64,000 nt of DNA from contig NZ_JAKPBU010000001.1 of assembly GCF_022662495.1 (NCBI RefSeq), positions 1,178,001-1,242,000 of the forward strand. Reading direction: 5' to 3'. Positions 46,800 through 54,606 of the stretch are shown here, piece after piece. Origin of the DNA: Lysobacter sp. M2-1. GTDB lineage: Bacteria > Pseudomonadota > Gammaproteobacteria > Xanthomonadales > Xanthomonadaceae. The notes below the pieces were generated by a model that saw only the letters and a program-made list of their open reading frames with translations, searched no databases and was not told where the DNA came from. A program made the position numbers and the translations under genes. How positions within the stretch are numbered: the first letter of the stretch is position 1; every line of letters starts with the position of its first letter.

Positions 46800-47477
46800 T
46801 CAGAGGTCGCGCACCAGCCAGCCCGACGGATGGTCCGGCGCGGCCGCTACGGCGGCGGCCTGGGCGACCTGTTCGGGCGACTTCCCGGCCCGCCACGCCG
46901 CGGCGATCGCCGCCAGGCTATCGCGCGTGACCCGGGTATAGGCGCCTTCGAGCTCGTTGACCGCGTCAGCGGCCAGCTTCTGCGGGTACAGGAGCCGGGC
47001 CTCGTCGCTGTGGTTGAACAGCTCGATCAGCCTGGTCAGCGTGTCGCGGTAGCTGTCCGCGCCCAGCACGATCCGCTGGGTGCGCTGCAGGTGCCAGACG
47101 GTCAGGTACTCGACCGGTCCCAGCAGCCGGCGCGGAGTGGCGCCGAAGAACTGGCCGGAGAGGGTGTTGAAGTCCAGGGTGCCGGTCTCGGGCAGGCGGG
47201 TGGCCCCCCAGGAACTCAAGGCCCCGCCGGGCATGTCCATCCGCCGCAATGCGGCACCGAAAGTGCCCGCGACCAGGGCCTTGGCCGCGTCGTCGTCGCT
47301 TTCGGCGACCACCGTCAACAGACGCAGGAACAGCGGATAGCGCTCTTCGCCCAGGCGCCGCGCCAGCCGCCGGAGCACGGTCAGCCGATATTCGTCGTCG
47401 TCGTGCGCGGCCAGGGTGGCGACCAGCCGCGCGGCGGCGGTGCGCAGGGCTTCGGGACTGGGGGCGGCATTGGTCAT
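46800..47477 (-). CDS. Conserved-looking hypothetical protein
   Basis: The 225-residue protein has no signal peptide or membrane helix and is predicted mostly helical. Distinct stretches are EEYRLTVLRRLARRLGEERYP-like sequence near the start (reading DDDEYRLTVLRRLARRLG) and VEYLTVWHLQRTQRIVLG in the middle. It starts at an ATG at 47477. I do not recognise it. Its position between plsB and the secretion genes gives no clear hint of role. Confidence 0.62.
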   Translation of the reverse strand: MTNAAPSPEALRTAAARLVATLAAHDDDEYRLTVLRRLARRLGEERYPLFLRLLTVVAESDDDAAKALVAGTFGAALRRMDMPGGALSSWGATRLPETGTLDFNTLSGQFFGATPRRLLGPVEYLTVWHLQRTQRIVLGADSYRDTLTRLIELFNHSDEARLLYPQKLAADAVNELEGAYTRVTRDSLAAIAAAWRAGKSPEQVAQAAAVAAAPDHPSGWLVRDL

Positions 47478-47582
47478 GGCATCGCCGGGCCGATGCGGCA
47501 AGAAAGGGGCGGACGACAGGCTAGCTCACGCGGGGCGGCGTACGGGAATGTTGCCGCTGGCGGGTGGCAGGGGACCGACGGC

Positions 47583-47894
47583 TCAGGCCAGCGGCGCGAC
47601 CATGCTGTCGACGCCGGCGTCGAGATCCTGGCCGCGGTCGCTGCCGGCCAGCTGGAAATCGCCGGTGGCGAGCAGCCGCGGGCCGGGCTCGTCCCAGGCG
47701 GGCGCGTTGAGTGCCAGTTCGCCGTCGTCGACCGCAGGCGACCGCAGCGCTTCCTCGAGCCCGACGTCCGCGACGGCAGGCGCCTGTACGCCACCCTCGA
47801 GCTGGGTCTGGCGGCCTTCCAGCCCCTGCCGGTCGAGCGCGGCGAGCGCGTCGAGGTTGGCGAGATTCGGGTTGAGGCGGGTATCGACGGACAT
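47583..47894 (-). CDS. Small acidic protein next to sctU
   Basis: The 103-residue protein is acidic, has no Cys and no membrane segment, and its codons have a strong GC third position, which supports coding. It begins MSVDTRLNPNLANLD and ends SMVAPLA. No ribosome site is obvious. It is divergent from sctU with a 198-bp gap, so it could be a secreted or regulatory protein of the secretion system, but no motif shows this. Confidence 0.5.
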   Translation of the reverse strand: MSVDTRLNPNLANLDALAALDRQGLEGRQTQLEGGVQAPAVADVGLEEALRSPAVDDGELALNAPAWDEPGPRLLATGDFQLAGSDRGQDLDAGVDSMVAPLA

Positions 47895-47996
47895 GCGCGG
47901 ACGGCGTGAGTGCCAGACAGGCTGGAGGGAGACGACGCCGACTCTAGCGCCGCGCGCATGGGTCCACCACCTCGGGCCAACCCTAGGTCGGCGTGC

Positions 47997-48022
47997 CCAT
48001 TCATGCGGGCCATTCACGCAGG
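47997..48022. promoter_or_regulatory. Tandem 13-bp direct repeat upstream of sctU
   Basis: CCATTCATGCGGG (47997-48009) is followed at once by CCATTCACGCAGG (48010-48022), identical at 11 of 13 positions. The pair lies 71 bp before the sctU start, in the divergent promoter region. GGTAAG follows directly (48021-48026) and the same word recurs before the needle gene. It is a candidate activator site. Confidence 0.4.
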
Positions 48023-48092
48023 TAAGGGCGACGCCAGCCTCGCGCGGTCGCATGCTAGCCTCGGGCGGGAACGGAGCAAGAGGCACCAGGTC

Positions 48093-49163
48093 ATGGCGTC
48101 GAAGGACCAGGGCGCGGACAAGACCGAAAGACCTACCCCCAAACGCATCCGCGATGCGCGCAAGGAAGGCAACGTCAGCAAGAGTCGCGAACTGACCGCG
48201 ACCGTGCTCACGCTCGGCTGGTTGGTCGGTGGCTGGCTGCTGATGGGCTTCATGTACTCCCGCCTCCAGGAGCTGTTCGACCAGAGCCTCAAGGCGATGC
48301 AGCTGCCGTTCCGGCAGGCGCTGCTGGAGACCTCCGCGATCGCCTTCCAGACCCTGCTCTGGCTCAGCCTTCCACTGCTGGGCCTGGCCGTGTTCCTGGG
48401 CCTGATCGTGGAATTCCTCCAGGTCGGTCCGATCGCGACCATGAAGAAGCTCACCCCCGACCTGGACAAGCTCAATCCGGTCGAAGGCATCAAGAAGATG
48501 TTCTCGCTCGACAACCTGGTCGAACTGGTCAAGTCGATCCTCAAGAGCGTCGCCCTGATCGGGATCGGCTGGTACGTGCTGTTGAAGATGATGCCCGACC
48601 TGCTGCTGCTGCCCTATGGCGCGCCTGCGCAGATGGGCAGCGCGATCTGGCACGCGCTCACCCGCATCACCCTGTGGACCATCGTGGTGTTCTTCTTCGT
48701 GTCGGCGCTGGACGTGTGGTACCAGAAGTTCTCCTACACCAAGCAGCTGCGCATGAGCCGGCGCGACATCCGGCAGGAAGTGAAGGAGAACGAAGGCGAT
48801 CCCTACATCAAGTCGCGCCGCCGCCAGCTGCACCAGGAATGGGCCCAGCAGAACATGCTCAGCGCGGTGCGCGGCTCGAGCGTGGTGGTGACCAACCCCA
48901 CCCACATCGCGGTGGCGCTGCAGTACGAACTCGGCGTCACCGACCTGCCGGTGGTGGTGGCCAAGGGCGAGGGCGACCTGGCCGAGCAGATCAAGCGCGC
49001 CGCCGAGGAAGCCGGCGTGCCGATCCTGCAGAACATCCCGCTGGCGCGCGGCCTCAACGAGAAGGTCGGGTTAGACGACTACGTCGACAGCGAGTTCTTC
49101 GACGCCGTGGCCGAGGTGCTGTACTGGGCCGAGAGCGTACGCCGCGAGCGCATCGACGGCTGA
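48093..49163 (+). CDS. sctU: T3SS export apparatus switch protein SctU
   Basis: The 356-residue inner-membrane protein is the autocleaving switch of the export gate. The cytoplasmic start ERPTPKRIRDARKEG is typical; four hydrophobic segments follow (about residues 33-55, 85-110, 145-165 and 190-208). The cleavage motif NPTH is at residues 268-271. The ATG at 48093 was chosen for the family N-terminus. It stands alone on the plus strand, converging with sctT over a 13-bp gap. The NPTH motif also occurs in flagellar FlhB, so the injectisome call rests on neighbours. Confidence 0.93.
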   Translation: MASKDQGADKTERPTPKRIRDARKEGNVSKSRELTATVLTLGWLVGGWLLMGFMYSRLQELFDQSLKAMQLPFRQALLETSAIAFQTLLWLSLPLLGLAVFLGLIVEFLQVGPIATMKKLTPDLDKLNPVEGIKKMFSLDNLVELVKSILKSVALIGIGWYVLLKMMPDLLLLPYGAPAQMGSAIWHALTRITLWTIVVFFFVSALDVWYQKFSYTKQLRMSRRDIRQEVKENEGDPYIKSRRRQLHQEWAQQNMLSAVRGSSVVVTNPTHIAVALQYELGVTDLPVVVAKGEGDLAEQIKRAAEEAGVPILQNIPLARGLNEKVGLDDYVDSEFFDAVAEVLYWAESVRRERIDG

Positions 49164-49176
49164 TCGCGCCGCGGCG

Positions 49177-49959
49177 TCAGGAGAATGCTTTCTGCATGAG
49201 CTGCAGCAGGCCGCGATTGGTGTCGAGGCGATCGAGCAGGATCTCCGCGTAAACGCCGAGCAGCAGCAGGATCACGCCGGTCGCGATCCAGGCCTTGATC
49301 GGCAGGGTCAGCGCGAACACGTTGAGCTGCGGCGCATAGCGATTCACCAGTCCGAACGACAGGTCGACGATCAGCAGCAGCACCATCGCCGGCGCGGCCA
49401 TGACCAGGACCGCGGTCATCATGTAGCTGAAATGGCCGACGAACAGCGCCATGCCCTGCGCATGCAGGGTCGGCCACCACTGGGTCACCGGCCACAGCGA
49501 GTAGCTCGACAGCAGCAGGTCCAGGAACACCAGGAACGCGCCGCTGGCCATGAACAGCCACATCGCGGCGCGCGAGAGGAAATCGCCGTGCACCGAGGTC
49601 TGGTGGCCCTGGATCGGGTCGAACACCGCGGCCATGCCCAGTCCGACCTGGGTATCGAGCACATTGCCGACCGCGCCGATCGCCCAGAACACGATGCCGA
49701 AACAGAATCCGATCGAGATGCCGATGAACAGTTCCTTCAGCACCACCGGCACCCATTGCAGCGCGTTGAGCGCATCGACCGGGATTCCGGCCATCGAGAT
49801 CGGCAGCGCGACGATTGCCAGGCTCACCATGAAGCTGTTGCGCACCATCGCCGGCACGGTTTCGGCGGTCAGCAACGGCAGCATCAGGAACGCGCCGGCG
49901 ATCCGGGGCAGGGTCAGCCCCAGCGCCATCATCACGTCGCCGACGGTGTCGAACGGCAT
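49177..49959 (-). CDS. sctT: T3SS export apparatus protein SctT
   Basis: This 260-residue membrane protein of the YscT/FliR family forms part of the export gate with SctR and SctS. It has about six hydrophobic segments and family sequences LTLPRIAGAFLMLPLL, GFCFGIVFWAIGAVG and LLSSYSLWPV. It ends the minus-strand unit and is 10 bp after sctS. Length is typical. Confidence 0.93.
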   Translation of the reverse strand: MPFDTVGDVMMALGLTLPRIAGAFLMLPLLTAETVPAMVRNSFMVSLAIVALPISMAGIPVDALNALQWVPVVLKELFIGISIGFCFGIVFWAIGAVGNVLDTQVGLGMAAVFDPIQGHQTSVHGDFLSRAAMWLFMASGAFLVFLDLLLSSYSLWPVTQWWPTLHAQGMALFVGHFSYMMTAVLVMAAPAMVLLLIVDLSFGLVNRYAPQLNVFALTLPIKAWIATGVILLLLGVYAEILLDRLDTNRGLLQLMQKAFS

Positions 49960-49969
49960 CAGCGCGCGC

Positions 49970-50236
49970 CTATCGCCGGATCAGGCCGGGGAATTCGACG
50001 AAGATCTTGTCGGCGTAGGTGTACAACGTTCCGCCGATCAGCGCGCCGGTGACGAACAGGGTGATCACGATCACCGTGAACTTGATCGCATAGGCGAACG
50101 TCTGCTCCTGCAGCTGGGTCGCGGCCTGCAGGAAGGCGACCGCCAGTCCCACCAGCGCGGCGGCCGCGATCGGCGGCCCCGACAGGATTAGGGTCAGCAT
50201 CAGCGCCTGCTTGGTGAGTTCGAGTACGGTTTCCAT
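49970..50236 (-). CDS. sctS: T3SS export apparatus protein SctS
   Basis: The 88-residue protein of the YscS/FliQ family has two hydrophobic helices. Typical stretches are LILSGPPIAAAALVGLAVAF and ATQLQEQTF. It belongs to the export gate, with several copies around SctR. Gaps of 10 bp separate it from both sctR and sctT, so translation is probably coupled. Confidence 0.94.
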   Translation of the reverse strand: METVLELTKQALMLTLILSGPPIAAAALVGLAVAFLQAATQLQEQTFAYAIKFTVIVITLFVTGALIGGTLYTYADKIFVEFPGLIRR

Positions 50237-50246
50237 GCGCCAGCCC

Positions 50247-51296
50247 TCAGGTTCCGTACGTCAGCACCAGGCCGTGCACCAGCTTGGCCCAGCCGTCGAT
50301 CAGCACGAACAACAGCAGCTTGAACGGCAGCGACACCGTGGTCGGCGACATCATCATCATGCCCAGCGCCAGCAGGATGTTGGACACCACCAGGTCGATG
50401 ATCAGGAACGGCAGATAGATCAAAAAGCCGATCTGGAACGCGGCCGTCAGCTCGCTCACGGTGAATGCGGGCACGACCACGATGAAGTCGTTGACCGTGA
50501 TCTCGCCGCGCGAGGCCGGCGGCAGCAGGCGCTGCGCGCTGCGCAGGAAGAACGCGCGCTCGGCATCGCTGGAATGCTGGATCAGGAACTTGCGCAGCGG
50601 CTCCTTGCCGGCTTCGACCATGGCCATCAGCCGGTTCATGTCGAACTTGCCGCCGCCGGTGAGCGAGAGCTGGCTGATCGGCGTGGTGCGCGCCGGCACC
50701 ATTACCGTGGTGCGTGCGGCGGTGGATCCGGGCACCGGAGCCGGCGATGCCGTCACCGGTGTCGCGTCGGGCGAGCCCTGCACGTTCGCGAACAGCGGTC
50801 CACGCGCGGTCGGCGCGGCGGGTGCAGCCGGGGCAGCGCCCTGTGCGGCGGCTTCGGCCGCCTGTGCGTCGGCCGCCGCTGGCGAGGCAGGCGCCGGATC
50901 GTCGGGCGCACGCGTGGGCGAGGGTGGCGGGCCGGGCGGTTGCTGCGACGTTCCGGTCGCAGGCGCCGGCTGTGCCGCCACCGCTGCGCCCGCGCCCGCT
51001 GCCGGCAGCGTGGCGCCCTGGGTTCCGGAGGCCGAGGTCGTTACCGGCGGCAGACCGTTCACCGCCGCGGTGGTGTCCAGGATCACCGGATACATCACGT
51101 AGATCGACAGCACGATCGCCAGGCCGTTGATCACCACGTTCGGCGGCACCTGCTGCAGGCCCAGCGCGTTGCGCAGCAGGCTCAGCACGACCACGATCTT
51201 GGTGAACGAGGTCACCATCACTGCCACGAACGGCGCCAGCGCGAGCGCGACGACGGTGACGAGAACCAGGGCGGGCGAGAAGTTGCTGAAGTCCAT
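50247..51296 (-). CDS. sctR: T3SS export apparatus protein SctR with a long insertion
   Basis: The core is typical of YscR/FliP: FTKIVVVLSLLRNALGLQQVPP near the N-terminus (in two pieces here), PAFTVSELTAAFQIGFLIYLP and MMMMSPTTVSLPFKLLLF towards the end. The usual length is about 215-220 residues, but this protein has 349. The excess is about 130 residues, from about 80 to 215, rich in Ala and Pro with no Cys. It lies between the second and third hydrophobic segments, a loop thought to be periplasmic. There is no frameshift, and both core halves are intact. Confidence 0.92.
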   Translation of the reverse strand: MDFSNFSPALVLVTVVALALAPFVAVMVTSFTKIVVVLSLLRNALGLQQVPPNVVINGLAIVLSIYVMYPVILDTTAAVNGLPPVTTSASGTQGATLPAAGAGAAVAAQPAPATGTSQQPPGPPPSPTRAPDDPAPASPAAADAQAAEAAAQGAAPAAPAAPTARGPLFANVQGSPDATPVTASPAPVPGSTAARTTVMVPARTTPISQLSLTGGGKFDMNRLMAMVEAGKEPLRKFLIQHSSDAERAFFLRSAQRLLPPASRGEITVNDFIVVVPAFTVSELTAAFQIGFLIYLPFLIIDLVVSNILLALGMMMMSPTTVSLPFKLLLFVLIDGWAKLVHGLVLTYGT

Positions 51297-51305
51297 GTCG
51301 GGTTC

Positions 51306-51584
51306 TCAGCTCCAGGAAACCAGGCGCACGCCCAGGGTGTCGCCCACCGCGACCAGTTCGCCGCGTCCGCTGGCCCGCCCGTTGGCACGGATGGTGACGT
51401 TGGCGCCTTCGACGAAGGCCGGCAGCGGGAACACATAGCCCGGTTGCAGGCCCGCCAGTTCGCCGACCGTCAGTTCCAGTCGGCCGAGCTCGAACTCCAC
51501 CAGCACCGGCAGGCTGCGGGTCGCTGCGTCACCGGCATCCTGCGGGGTGGCGCCGTCGGCGGCTGCGTCATCGTGTTCGGTCAT
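51306..51584 (-). CDS. Predicted internal translation product of sctQ (SctQ-C)
   Basis: An in-frame ATG at codon 272 (51584) is preceded at 9 bp by GGAGAGAT, a good ribosome site. The product would be 92 residues: a short acidic linker and the complete C-terminal SpoA domain. Internal starts giving such a product are known for YscQ, SpaO and other SctQ proteins, where the short form joins the long one in the platform. Use of this start here is inferred. Confidence 0.55.
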   Translation of the reverse strand: MTEHDDAAADGATPQDAGDAATRSLPVLVEFELGRLELTVGELAGLQPGYVFPLPAFVEGANVTIRANGRASGRGELVAVGDTLGVRLVSWS

Positions 51585-52397
51585 GGCGGATCTCTCCAGC
51601 AAAGTGGGTAGGGTCTGCATCGGGCCAGTGACCCGGCAGCCATCGTGGTTGGAGGCCAGCGGCCAGCGGCGCCCGTTGGTGTCTGCGTATAGCGGCGGCG
51701 GCTGCGTGCGGCTGCCCAGCACGATCACGTCGCCCGGGCGCAGACCGGTCCAATCGGCCGCAGTCAGGCGCGGCCCGGGGCAGGTCACCGAGACGGGGGC
51801 GGGCAGGTCGCGCCAAAGCGCGAGCGGAGGCTGCGGGTTGTCCGGATCGAGCGGCTCGGCGCGCCCAAGCAACCGGGTCAGCCATGCCACCGGCACGAGC
51901 AGTTCGCCGGCCTGGTAATGGGCGGTTGCGCCCGCTTCGGGTTCGTACATGTCTTCGATGCTGAAGCTCAGCCACACCGCATCGTCGCTGGCAGTCAGCG
52001 GCGCCTGCTCGGTCAGCTCGGCCACCGGGAGCAAAGGTGCCCCAAGGGCTTCGCTCAGCTGCACCAGGGTCTGCTCGTGTGTGAGACTCCAGGCGAGCAG
52101 GCGCGAACGCCCGCTGTAGTCGCTCCATTGGGGCGATGTGCCGGTGCTGGCCTGGCTGCGGTCCAGACGCACCGCCAGGCGCGTGCCGTCTGCGTCGAGT
52201 TCGAACACCCCGCCCGCGCCGCCGGGCCTGCGCAGCGGTGCCAGTGCCAGCATCCGCTCGCTCTGCAGCGGCCAGCACATCTGGCTGGCGAACAGCTGGC
52301 GTAGCGCCTCCGCCTGGGACCCACGCAGCGAGGGAATGCGTCCGCGCAGGGAAGCGCCCGCAGGCGCGGCGACGGCGCCAGAGCGCTGCTTACCCAT
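51306..52397 (-). CDS. sctQ: T3SS sorting platform protein SctQ
   Basis: The 363-residue protein of the YscQ/HrcQ/FliN-FliM family forms the cytoplasmic sorting platform. The N-terminal two thirds are weakly conserved. The C-terminal SpoA domain is clear over about residues 292-362 (VLVEFELGRLELTVGELAGL and GRASGRGELVAVGDTLGVRL). The ATG at 52397 overlaps the stop of the response regulator gene by 8 bp. sctR starts 9 bp after it. An internal start is described separately. Confidence 0.88.
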   Translation of the reverse strand: MGKQRSGAVAAPAGASLRGRIPSLRGSQAEALRQLFASQMCWPLQSERMLALAPLRRPGGAGGVFELDADGTRLAVRLDRSQASTGTSPQWSDYSGRSRLLAWSLTHEQTLVQLSEALGAPLLPVAELTEQAPLTASDDAVWLSFSIEDMYEPEAGATAHYQAGELLVPVAWLTRLLGRAEPLDPDNPQPPLALWRDLPAPVSVTCPGPRLTAADWTGLRPGDVIVLGSRTQPPPLYADTNGRRWPLASNHDGCRVTGPMQTLPTLLERSAMTEHDDAAADGATPQDAGDAATRSLPVLVEFELGRLELTVGELAGLQPGYVFPLPAFVEGANVTIRANGRASGRGELVAVGDTLGVRLVSWS

Positions 52398-52983
52398 TCA
52401 AGGCCACCTTCATCAGCTCGGGAACCGAGCGCACCCCCAGCTTGTGCATCATGTTGGCGCGGTGCAGTTCCACCGTCTTGATGCTGATGCCGAGGATGTC
52501 GGCGATGATCTTGTTCGGCTTGCTCGCCACCACCAGGTCGAGCACCTGCTTCTCGCGTGGACTCAGCTTGGCCAGCAGCGCCGCACCGCCACTGCCGCCG
52601 TTGCGCGCGTTCGCCAGTGCGACCTCGACCGCTTCGGTCAGCGCCTCGTCACTGAAGGGCTTTTCGAGGAAGTTGGAAGCGCCCTTGCGCATGGCCTCCA
52701 CGGCCAGCGGAACGTCCCCGTGCGCGGTCACGAACACCAGTGGAATCCGGATCCCGCGCCGGAGCAGTTCTTCCTGCAGCTGCAACCCGCTCATCTGTGG
52801 CATGCGGATGTCGGAAACCAGGCAGTGTTCGCCCTCATGGCGCGCCGCGGAATACGCGTCCAGGAATTCGGACCCGGATGGGAACGGGCGGACCGCATAG
52901 CCAGCGGTTTCCAGCAGCCAAGCGGTGGAATCGCGAAAACCATCGTTGTCGTCCACCAGAAACACGGTTGCTTTTTCGGCCAT
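52390..52983 (-). CDS. FixJ-type response regulator in the T3SS operon
   Basis: The 197-residue protein has a receiver domain (about 1-120) with acidic pair DD at 11-12, phosphoacceptor D58 in VSDIRMP, and LEKPF with the conserved Lys. A LuxR/FixJ-type helix-turn-helix follows (about 135-195: LSPREKQVLDLVV, ISIKTVELHRANMMHKL). It starts 3 bp after the kinase stop and its own end overlaps sctQ by 8 bp. It probably activates the secretion genes in response to the kinase. Confidence 0.9.
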   Translation of the reverse strand: MAEKATVFLVDDNDGFRDSTAWLLETAGYAVRPFPSGSEFLDAYSAARHEGEHCLVSDIRMPQMSGLQLQEELLRRGIRIPLVFVTAHGDVPLAVEAMRKGASNFLEKPFSDEALTEAVEVALANARNGGSGGAALLAKLSPREKQVLDLVVASKPNKIIADILGISIKTVELHRANMMHKLGVRSVPELMKVALNG

Positions 52984-52986
52984 GGC

Positions 52987-54051
52987 TCATGCCCTCCCTT
53001 GCGCCAGCGGCAGCGTGAACCCGAACACGCTGCCGCCGCCATCGCGTGGCTCGAAAAACAGGCGGCCTTCGTGATATTCGATGATCGAACGGCAGATCGC
53101 CAGTCCGATGCCCAGGCCATCGCTCTTGGTGGTGAAGAATGGCGAGAATACCTGCCCCTGCTGTTCCGGACTCAATCCGGCACCGCGATCGAGCACGCGC
53201 AGTTCCACTTCGCCATCGAGGGTGCGCCGCCCCTCGATGCGCAGCGCGCGCTTGGTCGCGGGGATCTCGCGCATCGCTTCGATCGCGTTCTTGACCAGGT
53301 TCAGCAACACCTGTTCCACCATCACCTTGTCGGCGTACACCGCCGGCAGGCCTGCTGCCAGCGCGACCTCGATGCGCAGTTGCAGGCGCTCGGCTTCCAG
53401 GCGCAACAGTTCGACCACGGTCGCGACGATCGCGGCGATGTCCTGCGCGTCGCGTCGCGGTTCGCGCGCGCGCACGAATTCGCGCACCCGCGAAATCACC
53501 GCCGCGGCGTGCTCGGCCTGGGTGCGCGCCGCGCCCAGCGCGCGCGCCACCTGCGCCGGCCCGCCGGCCTGGTCGACCAGGCGCAGGCTGCCGTTGAGGT
53601 AATTCATGATCGCCGCCAACGGCTGGTTGAGTTCGTGGGCCAGGGTCGCGGCCATCTCGCCCACGGACATCATCCGCGAGGTGAACAACAGCTTCTCCTG
53701 CTGGTGGGTGCGCGAATCCAGCGCCTCGATCCGCTCGCTGATGTCGGTGGCGGTCAACACGTCGGCGTCCGCTGTCCGACCCCAGTGCAGGCTGTACCAG
53801 CGCCCGTTGCGGGGGGAGCGCACCTCGCTGGAGGCCACCGGATCGGCTGCGGGCAGCGCCGCCAGCAGGGCGGCGCGATCGGCATAGGGCAGGCCGTCGA
53901 ACTCGGCCTGGAAGCGGGCGTTGGCGGCGAGCAGCGCGCCGGTGGCGGTGGCGTAGGCGGCGGTGGCCGAGGGCAGCGCCTCGAGCAGCCCGGTCAGCGC
54001 ATCGGACCCGGTGCGGGCCGTCGCTGCATCGGTGGGCCGGGTTGCCGGCAT
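52987..54051 (-). CDS. Soluble PAS sensor histidine kinase in the T3SS operon
   Basis: The 354-residue kinase has no membrane segment or signal peptide. A PAS-like input domain covers about residues 20-110. The H-box GEMAATLAHELNQPL follows (His 139), then the N-box NLVKNAIEAM and the G-box GLGIGLAICRSIIEYHEGRL. This is the HPK4/FixL-like type. Its partner regulator starts 3 bp later. It is divergent from the FliO-like gene with a 78-bp gap. Confidence 0.9.
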   Translation of the reverse strand: MPATRPTDAATARTGSDALTGLLEALPSATAAYATATGALLAANARFQAEFDGLPYADRAALLAALPAADPVASSEVRSPRNGRWYSLHWGRTADADVLTATDISERIEALDSRTHQQEKLLFTSRMMSVGEMAATLAHELNQPLAAIMNYLNGSLRLVDQAGGPAQVARALGAARTQAEHAAAVISRVREFVRAREPRRDAQDIAAIVATVVELLRLEAERLQLRIEVALAAGLPAVYADKVMVEQVLLNLVKNAIEAMREIPATKRALRIEGRRTLDGEVELRVLDRGAGLSPEQQGQVFSPFFTTKSDGLGIGLAICRSIIEYHEGRLFFEPRDGGGSVFGFTLPLAQGRA

Positions 54052-54129
54052 CAGCGCCCGCCTGCCGGTCGTCTGCCGACCATGCGCCGGCTGTTAACGT
54101 GGCACCGCCTCCGTTCCCCAGACCCGGTC

Positions 54130-54606
54130 ATGTCGAAGCCCCCCTTCTCCGCCATTGCATTGTTCATTGGTTCTGTGACCGCGCCAGTCGCCGCCCAGAC
54201 ACAATCCACCGTCGCGGAACCCGTGTCCTTTGTCGGCGAACTGGTATCGATCGTGGTGCCATTGGCGTTCATCATCCTTGTATTGATCACGGTCTTGCAT
54301 CTAGCCCGGCGCCGTTACGGGATCAGCGGTCAGGACGCGCCGCTGTCGGTGGTGCAGGTCCTGGCGCTGGGCCCGCGTGAGCGGATCGTACTGGTCAGGA
54401 CCCGCACCGGCCGGGTGTTTGCCGTCGGCGTCGGCGCCCAGTCCGTCACCCTATTGACCGACCTGGACCCTGCCGAGCTGACCCCGAAGAGCCCGCCCGA
54501 AAGCGATCCGGATGCAGCCACCGCCCGGCCAAAGGTGTTCGGCCGCTCGTTAATCCCCCGTGACCTGTTCGGCAGCCAGCGTCGGGGACCAGGGGCGCCA
54601 CCCTGA
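54130..54606 (+). CDS. FliO-like membrane protein in the injectisome locus
   Basis: The 158-residue protein has a signal-like N-terminus, one membrane helix (about residues 38-58) ending LHLARRRYG, and a FliO-type cytoplasmic domain with LSVVQVLALGPRERIVLVR and FAVGVGAQSVTLLTDLD (about 72-112). FliO helps assemble the FliP pore in flagella and is normally absent from injectisomes. The locus otherwise has injectisome genes. It might help build the enlarged SctR. The gene is the first in the plus-strand direction; sctV follows after 235 bp. Confidence 0.85.
   Translation: MSKPPFSAIALFIGSVTAPVAAQTQSTVAEPVSFVGELVSIVVPLAFIILVLITVLHLARRRYGISGQDAPLSVVQVLALGPRERIVLVRTRTGRVFAVGVGAQSVTLLTDLDPAELTPKSPPESDPDAATARPKVFGRSLIPRDLFGSQRRGPGAPP

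Noticed and set aside
54100-54117. TGGCAC upstream of the FliO-like gene as a sigma-54 promoter
   Set aside because: The required GC at the GG-N10 spacing is missing (GT instead).
52138-54129. Long plus-strand extension in front of the FliO-like start
   Set aside because: It is antisense to the kinase and regulator genes; the FliO-like protein has its own ATG and signal-like N-terminus at 54130.
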